Shown one piece after another: positions 35,973-46,723 of a stretch of DNA of 64,000 nucleotides. The notes under the pieces were generated by a model, which did no database searches, was not told the DNA's origin, and saw only the letters and a list, made by a program, of their open reading frames with translations. A program made the position numbers and the translations under genes. Location: NCBI GenBank assembly GCA_902574695.1, contig CACGON010000001.1:1-64000 (forward strand), given 5' to 3'. Each line of letters starts with the position of its first letter. Within the stretch, counting starts at the first letter, position 1. This DNA is from an uncultured Pelagibacteraceae bacterium (GTDB taxonomy: Bacteria > Pseudomonadota > Alphaproteobacteria > Pelagibacterales > Pelagibacteraceae).

Positions 35973-36971
35973 ATGAATTTAAATCATCCCCCAGTTAAGT
36001 ATGGTAAAACTGGTGTTCTTTTGGTCAATCTTGGTACACCCGACTCAACAAGTTGGATTGATATAAGAAAATACTTAAAAGAATTTTTATCTGATAGAAG
36101 AGTTATTGAAGTTAATCCAATTATTTGGCAATTAATACTGAATTTATTTATTTTAACTTTTAGACCCTCTAAAACTGCAAAAGCTTACAAAGAGATTTGG
36201 ATGAAGGAAATAAACATGTCCCCCCTAAGATATTATACAGAAATGCAAAGTAAAAAACTTAAGTCAAAAATCAGTAATGAAAAGACATCAGTTGATTATG
36301 CAATGAGATATGGAAACCCAAGTATCAAAAGCAAAATTAAAAAATTGCAAGAGGAGGGATGTGAAAATTTAATTGTGTTACCGTTATATCCTCAATATGC
36401 TGCTGCAACTACGGCGACCGTTTGTGACGAAGTTTATAGGTCTCTAATGAGGATGAGATGGCAACCAAGTTTACAAATAATACCTCACTATGAATCAGAA
36501 CCATTATACATAGATGCTTTAATTAATAGCATAAACAATAAAATATCTGAAATTAAGTGGAAACCTGATTTAATAGTTGCATCTTATCATGGAATACCAA
36601 AAAAGTATTTCGAAAAAGGAGATCCCTATCAATGTTACTGTCAAAAAACATCCCGTTTAATCTCCGAAAAATTTACAAAAATTCCGATTAAAACAACATT
36701 TCAATCACGTTTTGGTCCACAAGAATGGTTAAAACCTTATACAGATAAAACATTTGAAAAATTGCCCATCGAAGGTGTAAAAAATATTCTTGTAATTTGC
36801 CCGGGCTTTTCATCAGATTGTGTTGAAACTTTAGAAGAAATTTTAATTCAAGGAAAAGAAAGTTTTATGAAGGCAGGAGGTGAAAACTTTGATTTAATAC
36901 CTTGTTTAAATGATAATGATGATCATATAAATTTATTTAATAGCCTGGTCTCTAAATATATAAAAAGTTAA
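35973..36971 (+). CDS. hemH: Ferrochelatase
   Basis: HemH inserts ferrous iron into protoporphyrin IX at the inner membrane. The 332-residue protein shows VLLVNLGTPDS, MRYGNPS, LPLYPQYAAATTATV, the active-site His in SYHGIPKKYFEKGDPY, TFQSRFGPQEWLKPYT and the C-terminal CPGFSSDCVETLEEI. It begins 16 bases after hemE and ends directly before hemJ. Confidence 0.97.
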   Translation: MNLNHPPVKYGKTGVLLVNLGTPDSTSWIDIRKYLKEFLSDRRVIEVNPIIWQLILNLFILTFRPSKTAKAYKEIWMKEINMSPLRYYTEMQSKKLKSKISNEKTSVDYAMRYGNPSIKSKIKKLQEEGCENLIVLPLYPQYAAATTATVCDEVYRSLMRMRWQPSLQIIPHYESEPLYIDALINSINNKISEIKWKPDLIVASYHGIPKKYFEKGDPYQCYCQKTSRLISEKFTKIPIKTTFQSRFGPQEWLKPYTDKTFEKLPIEGVKNILVICPGFSSDCVETLEEILIQGKESFMKAGGENFDLIPCLNDNDDHINLFNSLVSKYIKS

Positions 36972-37406
36972 ATGAATATTTATCTTACTTACAAAGCTCT
37001 TCACCTAGTAGCCGTAATTTCATGGATGGCTGGATTATTGTATTTACCAAGAATTTTTGTTTATCACACCGAAAATCAAAGTGATAAAAATATTTCAAAT
37101 GTTTTTAAGACCATGGAAAGAAAACTTTATTTTTATATTATGATGCCCGCGATGATTGTTTCTTGGATATTTGGAATACTGTTAATTGGCAGTATCGGGT
37201 TTGAACAATTGTCAACACATTGGTTAAAAACTAAGCTGCTACTGGTGATTTTGCTTACGATTTATCATTTTTACTTAGGCAATCTTTTAAAAAAATTTGA
37301 AATGGATTTAAACACAAAATCTTCGAAGTTTTTCAGAGTTTTCAATGAAGTACCGACAATATTGCTTATTTTGATTATATTTGTTGTAATATTTAAGCCT
37401 ATCTAG
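36972..37406 (+). CDS. hemJ: Protoporphyrinogen oxidase HemJ
   Basis: This 144-residue inner-membrane protein has four hydrophobic segments and the HemJ pattern ALHLVAVISWMAGLLYLPRIFVYH, whose histidines bind heme, with KLLLVILLTIYHFYLG later. HemJ oxidises protoporphyrinogen IX before ferrochelatase acts, so hemE, hemH and hemJ supply consecutive late steps. The start codon immediately follows the hemH stop. Confidence 0.95.
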   Translation: MNIYLTYKALHLVAVISWMAGLLYLPRIFVYHTENQSDKNISNVFKTMERKLYFYIMMPAMIVSWIFGILLIGSIGFEQLSTHWLKTKLLLVILLTIYHFYLGNLLKKFEMDLNTKSSKFFRVFNEVPTILLILIIFVVIFKPI

Positions 37407-37465
37407 CCTTGAAAAATTATTAAAAACATATATATTTCTTACATCTCAAAAAATAATCCCACAAT

Positions 37466-38737
37466 ATGAATATTCAAGAACTTAAAAAGAAATCATCAGA
37501 AAACCTTATTACACAAGCCGAAGAGCTTGGTATAGAGAATGCTAGTACACTTCGTAAACAAGAAATTTTATTCGCAATTTTAAAAAAACTAGCAGAAAAA
37601 GGTGAAGAAATCACCGGAGGTGGAGTACTACAATTATTACAAGATGGTTTTGGATTTTTGAGAGCAATGGAGTCAAATTATTTGCCCGGCCCAGATGATA
37701 TTTACATAAGTCCAAGTCAAATTAGACGATTTGGTTTAAGAACTGGTGATACTGTTGAAGGACCAGTTAGAGCTCCAAAAGACGGAGAAAGATATTTTGC
37801 CTTATTACAAGTTAGTAAAATAAATTTTGAGGATCCTGAAAAAGCAAGGCATAAAATAGCTTTTGATAACCTAACTCCATTATATCCAAATAAACAATTT
37901 AAAATGGAAGTAGAAAGTACAAAAACTGAAAAAAAACCAGATTTAACCCCTAGATTAATTGATCTAGTTAGCCCAATAGGAAAAGGTCAAAGGTCACTAA
38001 TAATCTCTCCACCTAAAGCTGGAAAAACAATGATACTTCAAAGTATTGCTAATTCTATTACAGCCAATCATCCTGAGTGCTATCTAATGGTCTTATTAAT
38101 AGATGAAAGGCCAGAGGAAGTAACTGACATGCAACGTACAGTTAAAGGCGAAGTGATAAGCTCAACTTTTGACGAACCAGCACAAAGACATGTCGCAGTT
38201 GCTGAAATGGTTATAGAAAAAGCAAAAAGACTAACTGAACATAAAAAAGATGTTGTAATTTTACTAGACTCGATAACAAGATTGGGTAGAGCATATAACG
38301 CCGTTGTGCCGAGTTCAGGAAAGGTTCTAACAGGGGGTGTCGACGCTAATGCTCTTCAGAGACCCAAAAGATTTTTTGGAGCTGCAAGAAATATCGAAGA
38401 AGGTGGATCATTGACAATCATCGCAACCGCATTAATTGATACAGGAAGCAGAATGGATGAGGTAATTTTTGAGGAATTTAAAGGCACAGGAAATAGTGAA
38501 ACTATATTAGACAGGAAAATTTCAGAGAAAAGAATATTCCCAGCTATTGATATAACTAAGTCAGGCACAAGAAGGGAAGAGCTTTTGTTTGATAAAGCAG
38601 ATCTTCAAAAAATGAATGTGCTTAGAAGAATAATAGCTCCAATGGGGTCAATGGATGCTATCGAATTTATTAACTCGAAGTTGAAGAATACAAAAAATAA
38701 TAGTGAGTTTTTTAATTCTATGAACAAACCCAGCTAA
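37466..38737 (+). CDS. rho: Transcription termination factor Rho
   Basis: Rho is the RNA-dependent helicase that ends transcription. The 423-residue protein has the N-terminal helical domain, the cold-shock RNA-binding domain (about 50-120, [20 protein letters not shown]), Walker [13 protein letters not shown], the Q-loop/R-loop region [23 protein letters not shown] and [13 protein letters not shown]. Length and motifs are standard. A convergent sulfotransferase gene separates it from mnmE, although the two are often near neighbours. Confidence 0.97.
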   Translation: MNIQELKKKSSENLITQAEELGIENASTLRKQEILFAILKKLAEKGEEITGGGVLQLLQDGFGFLRAMESNYLPGPDDIYISPSQIRRFGLRTGDTVEGPVRAPKDGERYFALLQVSKINFEDPEKARHKIAFDNLTPLYPNKQFKMEVESTKTEKKPDLTPRLIDLVSPIGKGQRSLIISPPKAGKTMILQSIANSITANHPECYLMVLLIDERPEEVTDMQRTVKGEVISSTFDEPAQRHVAVAEMVIEKAKRLTEHKKDVVILLDSITRLGRAYNAVVPSSGKVLTGGVDANALQRPKRFFGAARNIEEGGSLTIIATALIDTGSRMDEVIFEEFKGTGNSETILDRKISEKRIFPAIDITKSGTRREELLFDKADLQKMNVLRRIIAPMGSMDAIEFINSKLKNTKNNSEFFNSMNKPS

Positions 38738-38742
38738 TGTTT

Positions 38743-39579
38743 TTAAATATAATCTAATTCCCTCATCTCTTTTTGGAAGTTGGTTTCGATATTTTTGATC
38801 ATTTGAGGGTTAAGAGTTTGTTCCCAATCCCCTATTATCCCTTTTCTAAAAAATTTATCTCCACTTCCCAACTCTTTAAAACCAGCTTTATTTTCCATTT
38901 CTCTCAAGTTTTGAAAAGATGTGTCCTGAATAGCTTTCTTAATTTTGCTTTCATCGATGTTAAAAGATAAGAAAAGATTTAGATACTTCAGTATTTTTAA
39001 AAATGTATTCTCCGGCTTCTTTATCATATCCTCATACCTTACTAAATGTATTTTTTTTTCTTGATAATATCTCCAAGAATTATAGTTACTTGACCATGTT
39101 CCCATTATTGAATTTCTAAATCCATTGGTTAAATTTTTGTCATAGAACTCATAATTTTGCATATTATTCATATTGTTGAATGCCTGTTCATAAGTTATGT
39201 TAAAATGGTTAGATAGTGATAAAACTACATCTCTAGGATCTCTAACAATATATATTCCCCCTATCGTATTTTTACTGTTAGTAAAGGGATAACCATTAAT
39301 GTTAAAATTGCCATTGTGAGTTTTTAAGAAATTAACTTTGTTATTTAAATTTATGTAAATTTGAAGGTTAATCCAATTTTTGACTATCTCTTCAAATTTA
39401 TTGTAGTTAATTTCATTTTCCCTGAGTAAATCAATGTTCGGAAAAGCTTTTGCCTCATAATCATCATTACCCTCCTCATTAATTGAAAATTTTTTGTCGT
39501 TAGGCAAAAAATATGCCCTGAGAAACATTCTTAACCAAGTATTTCCACTTTTTGGGTATGATGCTAGCCAAATTATCAT
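38743..39579 (-). CDS. Sulfotransferase-domain protein
   Basis: This 278-residue cytoplasmic sulfotransferase shows the 5'-phosphosulfate loop YPKSGNTW (residues 8-15) and the 3'-phosphate motif IVRDPRDVVLSLSNH, and ends with a WEQTLNPQMI segment like the family RKGxxGDWK region (here FFRKGIIGDWEQ). It should transfer sulfate from PAPS to an unknown hydroxyl or amine acceptor, perhaps a surface glycan or lipid. It lies on the opposite strand between rho and mnmE, interrupting an otherwise conserved housekeeping block, which suggests later insertion. Base composition matches its surroundings. Confidence 0.92.
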   Translation of the reverse strand: MIIWLASYPKSGNTWLRMFLRAYFLPNDKKFSINEEGNDDYEAKAFPNIDLLRENEINYNKFEEIVKNWINLQIYINLNNKVNFLKTHNGNFNINGYPFTNSKNTIGGIYIVRDPRDVVLSLSNHFNITYEQAFNNMNNMQNYEFYDKNLTNGFRNSIMGTWSSNYNSWRYYQEKKIHLVRYEDMIKKPENTFLKILKYLNLFLSFNIDESKIKKAIQDTSFQNLREMENKAGFKELGSGDKFFRKGIIGDWEQTLNPQMIKNIETNFQKEMRELDYI

Positions 39580-39627
39580 GATATATTTATCGATATCTAT
39601 TCAATATTTTCAAGTTATAATATTTGT

Positions 39628-40959
39628 ATGACAATTTATGCTTTATCTTCAGGTATTGGTGTTTCTGGCATTGCGGTTATTAGAATATCCGGTCCAAAAA
39701 CTAAAAAAGTTATCTCTGAGCTAATAACAGGACCTTTTCCCGCTCCTAGAGTCGCAACCCTTAAAAAAGTAAACAATATCAACAATAATAGCCTAATAGA
39801 TGAAGGTATCATAATTTGGTATCCAAGCCCAAATAGCTACACAGGAGAAGATATGGCCGAAATTCAAGTTCATGGAAGCAGAGCAGTAATAAAAGCTCTT
39901 CTAGAGACAATTTCGAGTACTAAATATTGTAGATTAGCTGAACCTGGAGAGTTTACTAAGCTTGCTTTGAAAAATGGAAAAATAAATTTACTAAAAGCAG
40001 AAAGTATTGGTGACCTAATATCCTCAGAAACTGAAATACAAATGCAGCAGGCCCTAAAAGTTATTGCTGGAAATAACCTGAGGAGATTTGAAACTTGGAG
40101 AGAGGATCTTTTAAAAATATTATCAAACGTTGAGGCAAAAATTGATTTCCCAGATGAAGACTTACCAAATGAAATATTAAAAGGTATTAAAAAAAATACA
40201 AAAAAAATAATTAATGAAATAGAAAAAAGTTTAAAGGATGATAAAGTAGGAGAAATTATAAGAGAAGGTTTTAAAATTGCAATTATTGGACCACCTAATG
40301 GTGGAAAATCATCGTTGTTAAATTATCTTTCAAATAGAGATGTTGCAATTGTTTCAGAAATAGCAGGCACGACGAGAGATGTTATAGAAACCCATCTTAA
40401 TATAGATGGTTATCCAGTTGTGATATCTGATACTGCAGGAATTAGAGAAGCAAAAGATGAAATAGAAAAAAAAGGAATTAAATTATCTTTAAAAAAAGCA
40501 GATGAAGCAGATTTAAATATCATGATATTGGAGCCAAAAAACAAGCAAAATAGGGACTTTTTGAAGAAATATTTTAATGAGAAAACAATATTGGTAGTGA
40601 ATAAAATTGACAAAAAATCTGACAAGATTACACCAGATTTTAAGTTATATAATCCAACACTACTTTCAATACGAAACAAAAAAAATATAGAATCGTTAAT
40701 CAAAAAAATAAAAACTCAAATTAAAAAAAGACTAAATGGAAGTGAAAACATTTTAGTCACCAGAGCAAGGCATAGACAAAACTTAGAGGATTGTTTATTA
40801 AACCTCAAAAATTTTGTTAATCAAAAGCAGAACGATGAATTTGATAAGGCTGCGGAAGATCTGCGGCTAGCATGCAGGAGTCTGGGCAAAATCACTGGAA
40901 AAGTTGATGTAGAGGAGATATTAGATAGTATTTTCAACGATTTTTGTATTGGAAAATAA
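39628..40959 (+). CDS. mnmE: tRNA modification GTPase MnmE
   Basis: MnmE, with MnmG, installs the carboxymethylaminomethyl group on wobble uridine of several tRNAs. The 443-residue protein has an N-terminal THF-binding domain and a G domain with GPPNGGKSSLLNYL (G1), GTTRDVIE (G2), DTAG (G3) and NKID (G4). It ends FCIGK with the conserved C-terminal Cys at 440. A 116-base AT-rich gap without clear structure leads to mnmG. Confidence 0.97.
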   Translation: MTIYALSSGIGVSGIAVIRISGPKTKKVISELITGPFPAPRVATLKKVNNINNNSLIDEGIIIWYPSPNSYTGEDMAEIQVHGSRAVIKALLETISSTKYCRLAEPGEFTKLALKNGKINLLKAESIGDLISSETEIQMQQALKVIAGNNLRRFETWREDLLKILSNVEAKIDFPDEDLPNEILKGIKKNTKKIINEIEKSLKDDKVGEIIREGFKIAIIGPPNGGKSSLLNYLSNRDVAIVSEIAGTTRDVIETHLNIDGYPVVISDTAGIREAKDEIEKKGIKLSLKKADEADLNIMILEPKNKQNRDFLKKYFNEKTILVVNKIDKKSDKITPDFKLYNPTLLSIRNKKNIESLIKKIKTQIKKRLNGSENILVTRARHRQNLEDCLLNLKNFVNQKQNDEFDKAAEDLRLACRSLGKITGKVDVEEILDSIFNDFCIGK

Positions 40960-41075
40960 AGACCATTTTGCTGCATTTTTGGGCATTTTTTATCAATTTT
41001 CGTTGGTAAATGTGGCTTATTTAACAATTTTAACCCAGTCCTTGTAAATATTTAATTCGGATATAGATTTATCTC

Positions 41076-42947
41076 ATGAAAAAAGATTTGTCATTTGATG
41101 TAGTGGTAATTGGTGGAGGACATGCTGGTTGCGAAGCTGCAGCAGCTTCTGCAAGACTAGGTGTGAACACAGCATTGTTTACTCATAAGATTGATACCAT
41201 AGGAGAAATGTCATGTAACCCAGCTATTGGAGGTCTTGGTAAAGGACACTTAGTAAGAGAAATCGATGCCTTAGATGGCGTTATGGGAGAGGTTGCGGAT
41301 AAGTCTGGCATACAATTTAGATTGCTTAATAGAAGCAGAGGACCCGCAGTAAGAGGCCCTAGAACTCAGTCTGATAGGTCTCTGTACAAAAAATTTATGC
41401 AGGAAAAACTTCTAAACTATTGTAATTTAAGCATTTTTTCTGATTCTGTAATTGGGTTTATTTTTGATAAAAATACTATAAATGGTTTTTATACACAATC
41501 TGGGAAAAAAATAATATCTCGTAAGGTTATTTTAACAACGGGCACATTTTTGAATGGTCTAATACATATAGGTAATCAAAAAATTCCAGCTGGGCGTTTC
41601 AATGAAAAACCATCTACTGGATTGAGCGAGGAATTAAAAAAATATGAATTTTCTTTAGGAAGATTAAAAACAGGAACACCTCCTAGATTAGACAGTAGAA
41701 CCATTAATTATAAAAATTTAGAAGAGCAGCATGCTGATGAAGATCCTTACTTTTTTTCTTTTATGACAAAAGGAACAACTATTAAGCAAGTCTCGTGCTG
41801 TATGACTTATACAAATAAAAAAGTACATGACATAATCTCAAAAAATTTAAAAAGAAGTGCTATGTATTCTGGTAACATTAAAGGAGTAGGCCCAAGATAT
41901 TGTCCTTCTATTGAGGATAAGGTAGTTAAATTTAATGATAAGGAAAGGCATCAAATATTTTTAGAACCAGAAGGCTTAAATGATAACACCATTTACCCGA
42001 ATGGTATTTCGACTTCATTACCAGAGAGTGTACAGAGTGAAATACTTAATAATATCAATGGTTTAGAACATGTCAAAATTATACGTCCTGGTTATGCTAT
42101 TGAGTATGATTATGTTGATCCTAGAGAGCTTTTCTTGACTTTAGAAACAAAAAAAATAAAAAATTTATATTTTGCTGGTCAAATAAATGGAACTACAGGT
42201 TACGAAGAAGCAGCTGCCCAGGGTTTAATGGCTGGTATAAATGCTGCTTTGTCCTTTAAAGGGTTAGAGCCATTTATTTTAGATAGATCAGATGCGTATA
42301 TCGGCGTAATGATTGATGACCTAGTTACAAAAGGTGTTTCTGAGCCTTACAGAATGTTTACTTCTAGGGCTGAGTATAGATTAACGCTCAGAGCTGATAA
42401 TGCAGACTTTAGATTAACTAATAAAGGTCTTAAAATTGGCTTAATAGATGAAACAAGAAAGAACCATTTTAATGATAAATTGGCTTCTTTCTCAAAAATT
42501 AGGAAAAAAATGGATAAAATCAAAATATCTCCATCAAAAATAAAAAACTTTGGTGTAAATATTGCTAAAGATGGAATTTATAGGTCTGCTAATGAAATTT
42601 TAAGTCAAAAAGACGTAAATATGGATAAAATTAGAGAAATATGGCCCGAAATACCCATTTTACCAAAGGAAATCGATGAGTCACTGGAAATTCAAGCTCA
42701 TTATAAAGGTTATTTAGGAAAGCAAAAAGCTGATATATTGGCATTTAAGAAAGACGAAAACCTAAAAATTCCTGGAAATATGGATTATGAGTCGTTATCT
42801 GGATTATCTCACGAGGTAAAGTCAAAATTTAAGAAAATTAGACCACAAACTATGGGGCAAGCACTCAGAATAGACGGAATAACCCCTGCCGCTGTATATA
42901 TTTTGTTGTCACATGTCAAAAGAAAGTTTATTAAGCATATAGCTTGA
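41076..42947 (+). CDS. mnmG: tRNA uridine 5-carboxymethylaminomethyl modification enzyme MnmG
   Basis: MnmG is the FAD/NADH partner of MnmE. The 623-residue protein begins with the dinucleotide motif [20 protein letters not shown] and has [25 protein letters not shown], the [12 protein letters not shown] segment, SCCMTYTN with its catalytic Cys pair, and [16 protein letters not shown] near residue 380. The stop TGA overlaps the TTG start of rsmG, tying the two in one operon. Confidence 0.98.
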   Translation: MKKDLSFDVVVIGGGHAGCEAAAASARLGVNTALFTHKIDTIGEMSCNPAIGGLGKGHLVREIDALDGVMGEVADKSGIQFRLLNRSRGPAVRGPRTQSDRSLYKKFMQEKLLNYCNLSIFSDSVIGFIFDKNTINGFYTQSGKKIISRKVILTTGTFLNGLIHIGNQKIPAGRFNEKPSTGLSEELKKYEFSLGRLKTGTPPRLDSRTINYKNLEEQHADEDPYFFSFMTKGTTIKQVSCCMTYTNKKVHDIISKNLKRSAMYSGNIKGVGPRYCPSIEDKVVKFNDKERHQIFLEPEGLNDNTIYPNGISTSLPESVQSEILNNINGLEHVKIIRPGYAIEYDYVDPRELFLTLETKKIKNLYFAGQINGTTGYEEAAAQGLMAGINAALSFKGLEPFILDRSDAYIGVMIDDLVTKGVSEPYRMFTSRAEYRLTLRADNADFRLTNKGLKIGLIDETRKNHFNDKLASFSKIRKKMDKIKISPSKIKNFGVNIAKDGIYRSANEILSQKDVNMDKIREIWPEIPILPKEIDESLEIQAHYKGYLGKQKADILAFKKDENLKIPGNMDYESLSGLSHEVKSKFKKIRPQTMGQALRIDGITPAAVYILLSHVKRKFIKHIA

Positions 42948-43582
42948 TAAATTCAAACATATTACAATATTCTGTATTAGAGCCACTAAATGTTTCACGT
43001 GAAACATTTAAGGATTTTGAGGAATTTAGGTCGCTTATAATATCAAGAAACAAAAAAATAAATTTAATAAGCAAATCAACAGAAGAAAAAGCAAAAGAAA
43101 GACATATAATAGATAGTGCTCAAATAGTTGATTTTATTGATAAAAATGAGGAAACATGCACAGATATTGGCTCAGGACCGGGATTACCAGGAATAGTTAT
43201 TGCAATTATCATGAAGCATAAAAGAATTCCAATGAAATTTAATTTATATGAAAAAAGTTTTAGAAAAGCAGAGTTTTTAGAAGAGGTAATAAAAAAATTA
43301 AAATTGAATGCTGAAGTATTTCAAAAAAATATATTTCAGCAAAAAAATTTAATCACAGATACTATAGTTGCAAGAGCCTTTAAACCATTACCTACTATTT
43401 TAGAATTGGCTAATAGCAATTTTAAAAATTTTAAAAGTATAATTTTATTTTTAGGACAAGCCAAAAATAATGATGTGCAACAGTGTTCAAAAAAATGGAG
43501 CTTTGAATACAAAGAAAAAAAAAGTCTTACAAATGCAGAGTCAAAAATATTAAAAATTTATAATTTAAAGAAAAAAAAATGA
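42944..43582 (+). CDS. rsmG: 16S rRNA (guanine-527-N7)-methyltransferase RsmG
   Basis: RsmG methylates G527 of 16S rRNA with SAM. The 212-residue protein has [14 protein letters not shown] at residues 15-28 and the SAM motif [15 protein letters not shown]. The first usable start is TTG at 42944, overlapping the mnmG stop (TTGA); no in-frame ATG occurs near the N-terminus. The codons for NVSRET contain a complete parS site, so this stretch does double duty. It overlaps parA by four bases. Confidence 0.95.
   Translation: MINSNILQYSVLEPLNVSRETFKDFEEFRSLIISRNKKINLISKSTEEKAKERHIIDSAQIVDFIDKNEETCTDIGSGPGLPGIVIAIIMKHKRIPMKFNLYEKSFRKAEFLEEVIKKLKLNAEVFQKNIFQQKNLITDTIVARAFKPLPTILELANSNFKNFKSIILFLGQAKNNDVQQCSKKWSFEYKEKKSLTNAESKILKIYNLKKKK
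42991..43006. other. parS: parS centromere site inside rsmG
   Basis: TGTTTCACGTGAAACA is a perfect 16-base palindrome identical to the canonical bacterial parS bound by ParB. It sits in the rsmG coding region, about 590 bases before parA and 8 kb from the proposed origin. Chance occurrence of a 16-mer in 64 kb is negligible, and the nearby parAB genes confirm the role. Confidence 0.95.
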
Positions 43583-44379
43583 AAACAAAAATAATTTCTG
43601 TAATTAATCAAAAGGGTGGAGTCGGCAAAACAACAACGGTCATAAATTTGGCAGCTGGACTCTCGCTCCAAAAAAGAAAAGTATTAGTGATTGATCTCGA
43701 TCCGCAAGGAAATGCAACTACTGGGCTTGGACTCTCAAACAACGATACCTCTGAGGGTACTATCTATAGTGTCTTAAATGGGTCTTCCAAAATAAGTGAT
43801 GTTATAAGAAAAACGAATTTCAATAACCTCGAAATAATTACTTCGAACGTTGATTTATCAGGTTTAGAGGTGGAAACGGCTGGCGATACAAGAAGGGCAT
43901 TTATTTTAAAGGACGAATTAACCGCATATTTAAAGGATTCTAGATCAGATTATTCACATATACTGATTGATTGCCCACCTTCACTAAGCTTGCTAACTGT
44001 AATGGCTCTCGTTGCTTCAAATTCCTTAATTGTACCACTTCAAACAGAGTTTTTTGCCTTGGAGGGTATTACACAGTTAATCAAAACTATAGATCGTATT
44101 AAAAGTAATTTAAATCCAGATTTATCAATAAGAGGTATACTGCTAACAATGTACGATAAAAGAAATAAACTTTCTTCTCAGGTAGAAAAAGAAGCAAGAG
44201 ACTATTTTAAAGATCAAGTCTATCAAACTATAGTGCCCAGAAATGTAAGGCTTTCCGAAGCACCTTCTCATGGAATACCAGTACTAATATATGATAAAGC
44301 ATGTCCAGGTAGCAAATCGTATATAACTTTTACAGAAGAATTTTTAAAACAGGACAATAAATTAGAAAGTGCAGCTTGA
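43579..44379 (+). CDS. parA: Chromosome partitioning ATPase ParA
   Basis: ParA binds DNA non-specifically in its ATP form and moves ParB-parS complexes. The 266-residue protein has the deviant Walker A NQKGGVGKTTT (10-20), VLVIDLDPQGNATTG, HILIDCPPSLSLLT and PRNVRLSEAPSHGIPV. It is short at the N-terminus, as in chromosomal (type Ib-like) ParA. Its stop overlaps the parB start (TGATG). Confidence 0.97.
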   Translation: MKTKIISVINQKGGVGKTTTVINLAAGLSLQKRKVLVIDLDPQGNATTGLGLSNNDTSEGTIYSVLNGSSKISDVIRKTNFNNLEIITSNVDLSGLEVETAGDTRRAFILKDELTAYLKDSRSDYSHILIDCPPSLSLLTVMALVASNSLIVPLQTEFFALEGITQLIKTIDRIKSNLNPDLSIRGILLTMYDKRNKLSSQVEKEARDYFKDQVYQTIVPRNVRLSEAPSHGIPVLIYDKACPGSKSYITFTEEFLKQDNKLESAA

Positions 44380-45227
44380 TGAACCCATTTAAATCAAAAA
44401 AAGGTTTAGGACGAGGTTTATCGTCATTAATTGGGGATGTTAAAAAAACTACCACAAATAGTAAACTATCAATAAGTGAAATTGTTAGAGGCAAATTACA
44501 GCCAAGAAAAAATTTTGACAAAGAAAATTTAGAAGATCTAACAAATTCAATTAGGGAAAGAGGTGTAGTCCAGCCAATCATTGTAAGAAAATCCAAAGAG
44601 ATAAATAACAAATACGAAATTATAGCAGGAGAGCGAAGGTGGTTGGCTTCCCAAAATGCAGGTCTTAATGAAATTCCGGCCGTAATAATTGAAGCAGATG
44701 ATCTTAAATCTCTAGAATTTGCAATAGTTGAAAACGTTCAAAGACATGACCTTAATCCTATAGAGGAAGCTCACGGTTATAAAAGATTGATGGATGAGTT
44801 CGGTTATGATCAAGAAAAGGTTGCAAAATTTATAGGCAAAAGCCGTGCTCATATTGCAAACTGCTTAAGGTTATTATCTTTACCTGCTAAAGTTATTGAG
44901 TTTGTAGAAAAAAATGAGCTATCGCAAGGACACGCTAAAATTTTGGTGGGATTAGAAAACTCTTTTTTAATAGCAAAAAAAATAATAGATAAAAAATTAT
45001 CAGTCCGACAATCTGAAAATTTAGTAAGATTGTTTAAAAACCCTTATAAAAAAAAGGGTAGTCCTAAATCTGCAAACATAAGAGACTTGGAGGATATGCT
45101 TAAAGATAAATTAGGCATTAGAGTTTCCATAAACAATAAAAAAAATAATAAAGGTTTAATATCTTTCGAGTATTCTGATTTAGATCAATTAAATAGATTA
45201 ATTGAAATTATAAAATCTAACTACTAA
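44379..45227 (+). CDS. parB: Chromosome partitioning protein ParB
   Basis: ParB is the CTP-dependent clamp that loads at parS and spreads. The 282-residue protein has GLGRGLSSLIGD at the N-terminus (ParA-stimulating region), the CTP-binding segments IAGERRWLASQNAGL and ENVQRHDLNPIEEAHGYKRLM, and a helix-turn-helix around GYDQEKVAKFIGKSRAHIANCLRLL. A dimerisation domain ends the protein. I take ATG at 44379, overlapping the parA stop by one base, over a TTG one codon earlier. Confidence 0.96.
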   Translation: MNPFKSKKGLGRGLSSLIGDVKKTTTNSKLSISEIVRGKLQPRKNFDKENLEDLTNSIRERGVVQPIIVRKSKEINNKYEIIAGERRWLASQNAGLNEIPAVIIEADDLKSLEFAIVENVQRHDLNPIEEAHGYKRLMDEFGYDQEKVAKFIGKSRAHIANCLRLLSLPAKVIEFVEKNELSQGHAKILVGLENSFLIAKKIIDKKLSVRQSENLVRLFKNPYKKKGSPKSANIRDLEDMLKDKLGIRVSINNKKNNKGLISFEYSDLDQLNRLIEIIKSNY

Positions 45228-46209
45228 CTCGGGAATGAGTTAATAAGAAATTGTTCGTTATGTTAATAGCACTTTGATTTTCTTTTTTAATCAATAACTC
45301 AGTATCGTTTAATAAATACATAAAACTTCTTATTTGATTTAATTCCCATAATTTCAGTTGTGATTTTATTATATCTTTGTCTTTCCAAAATATTGGAGGT
45401 CTAAACTCAGAAATAACAGTATCCAGGTTTTTTTCTTTCAAGCTTTTTTCTTTTAAAGCCGTTAGTCTTTTTGTTTTAGAAAGCATAATTCGAATTATAG
45501 CTATACAATCTTCTGAGCTAAAATTATTTTCATTCAATATTAGTACTATTTTCTTTAAATTTTTATTAAGGCAATGATCACAAATTTCAGAAAAACTATA
45601 ATTTTCTGCAAGGTTAGTTAATTTGAGAATTTCATCTGTTTTAATATTTTTTTTATTTTTTGAAAAACTTTGTATTTTTTCTAATTCCTTAAATAAGTTT
45701 TCACGATCACCCCTACATCTCTCAGTAAGCAAATTTATATTTTCAAACGAAATTGATATTTTTTTTTGTTTAAAAAAATCCATCGCAATTTTATTAAGAG
45801 TAGAGTTGTCATCAGCATAAAATGGAATACACGCCATTTTTCCATCTTTTTCAAATAAGCCTCTTATTTTTGACTTTTTTTCTAAAGAAGCAGCGTTAAG
45901 AACTATTCTGATTTCATCTAATTTTTTCTCTTTTATTTCTTCAATAATACTTAAAAATTTATCTGAAATACGTGAAATAATTATTATTTTTTTATTATCG
46001 AAAAATGATTTGTTATTAATTTCAGCAAAAAATTTCTCGCTGTTCTTTAAGATTTCACTTTCTTCATATCGTAATATGTTTTCTTTAAATCCAATACATA
46101 AAAAGTCACTAATCATCTGGTTTTTGAAACCTTCATTATCTCCATATAATAAAAAAAAATTTATATTTTTTTCTAAAATACTTTTAATTTGAAAGGACTT
46201 AATTATCAT
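45217..46209 (-). CDS. holA: DNA polymerase III delta subunit
   Basis: HolA opens the sliding clamp within the clamp loader. The 330-residue protein is divergent but matches the delta subunit in length, with FFLLYGDNEGFKNQMI at the N-terminus, ILNAASLEKKSKIRGLFEK and LLTERCRGDRENLFKELEKIQ in the middle. The leuS-lptE-holA order is conserved widely in bacteria and supports the call. It overlaps parB tail-to-tail by 11 bases and lptE by 11. Confidence 0.92.
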   Translation of the reverse strand: MIIKSFQIKSILEKNINFFLLYGDNEGFKNQMISDFLCIGFKENILRYEESEILKNSEKFFAEINNKSFFDNKKIIIISRISDKFLSIIEEIKEKKLDEIRIVLNAASLEKKSKIRGLFEKDGKMACIPFYADDNSTLNKIAMDFFKQKKISISFENINLLTERCRGDRENLFKELEKIQSFSKNKKNIKTDEILKLTNLAENYSFSEICDHCLNKNLKKIVLILNENNFSSEDCIAIIRIMLSKTKRLTALKEKSLKEKNLDTVISEFRPPIFWKDKDIIKSQLKLWELNQIRSFMYLLNDTELLIKKENQSAINITNNFLLTHSRVSS

Positions 46210-46723
46210 TTGTACTTTTTATCAAACCAATACTTCCAGTCAATTTAGCATTTGAGGTATCCGATGTACTAGATTGCAAGTAAATCAGAATATTATCAAT
46301 AATTTTATCAGTTAAATTTTCTATTAATGAATCTTCATAATTTTTTAAACTAAATTTATCATCTTGATTATTGTAAGTAGTATTTTCTGAAAAAGATGTT
46401 TCTTTTTTTACATCAGAATTTTGAATATATTTTAAATACACCAAAACATTTATATTAAACGTTTTTGGATTTCCTTGTTTATCTTTTGATGAAATATTTT
46501 TTGAGAAACTAGAATCAATCTCTAACTTTAAAACATTAGACTTATTTTGATTATTTTGAAATATTTCAAGCCTTCTTTCAATCCTTTTTCCAATTTCGTT
46601 ATTATTAATTATTTGAATACTTTCAATCCTGAAATTTACGTTTTGATCGGAATACATAGATTGATATCCGCAATGGGTTAAAAAAAATAAAGCAGATATA
46701 ATAAAAATCATTCTTATTTTCAT
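46199..46723 (-). CDS. lptE: LPS-assembly lipoprotein LptE
   Basis: LptE plugs LptD in the outer membrane for lipopolysaccharide insertion. The 174-residue protein has a lipoprotein signal ending [13 protein letters not shown] with lipidated Cys18, and the pattern GYQxxY followed by beta strands fits the family. The context between leuS and holA is diagnostic. It shows weak similarity beyond this, as usual for LptE. Confidence 0.9.
   Translation of the reverse strand: MKIRMIFIISALFFLTHCGYQSMYSDQNVNFRIESIQIINNNEIGKRIERRLEIFQNNQNKSNVLKLEIDSSFSKNISSKDKQGNPKTFNINVLVYLKYIQNSDVKKETSFSENTTYNNQDDKFSLKNYEDSLIENLTDKIIDNILIYLQSSTSDTSNAKLTGSIGLIKSTNDN

Noticed and set aside
40960-41075. Repeated GCATTTT in the mnmE-mnmG gap
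   Set aside because: Two short copies in a T-rich stretch, with no dyad or promoter spacing; most likely composition.
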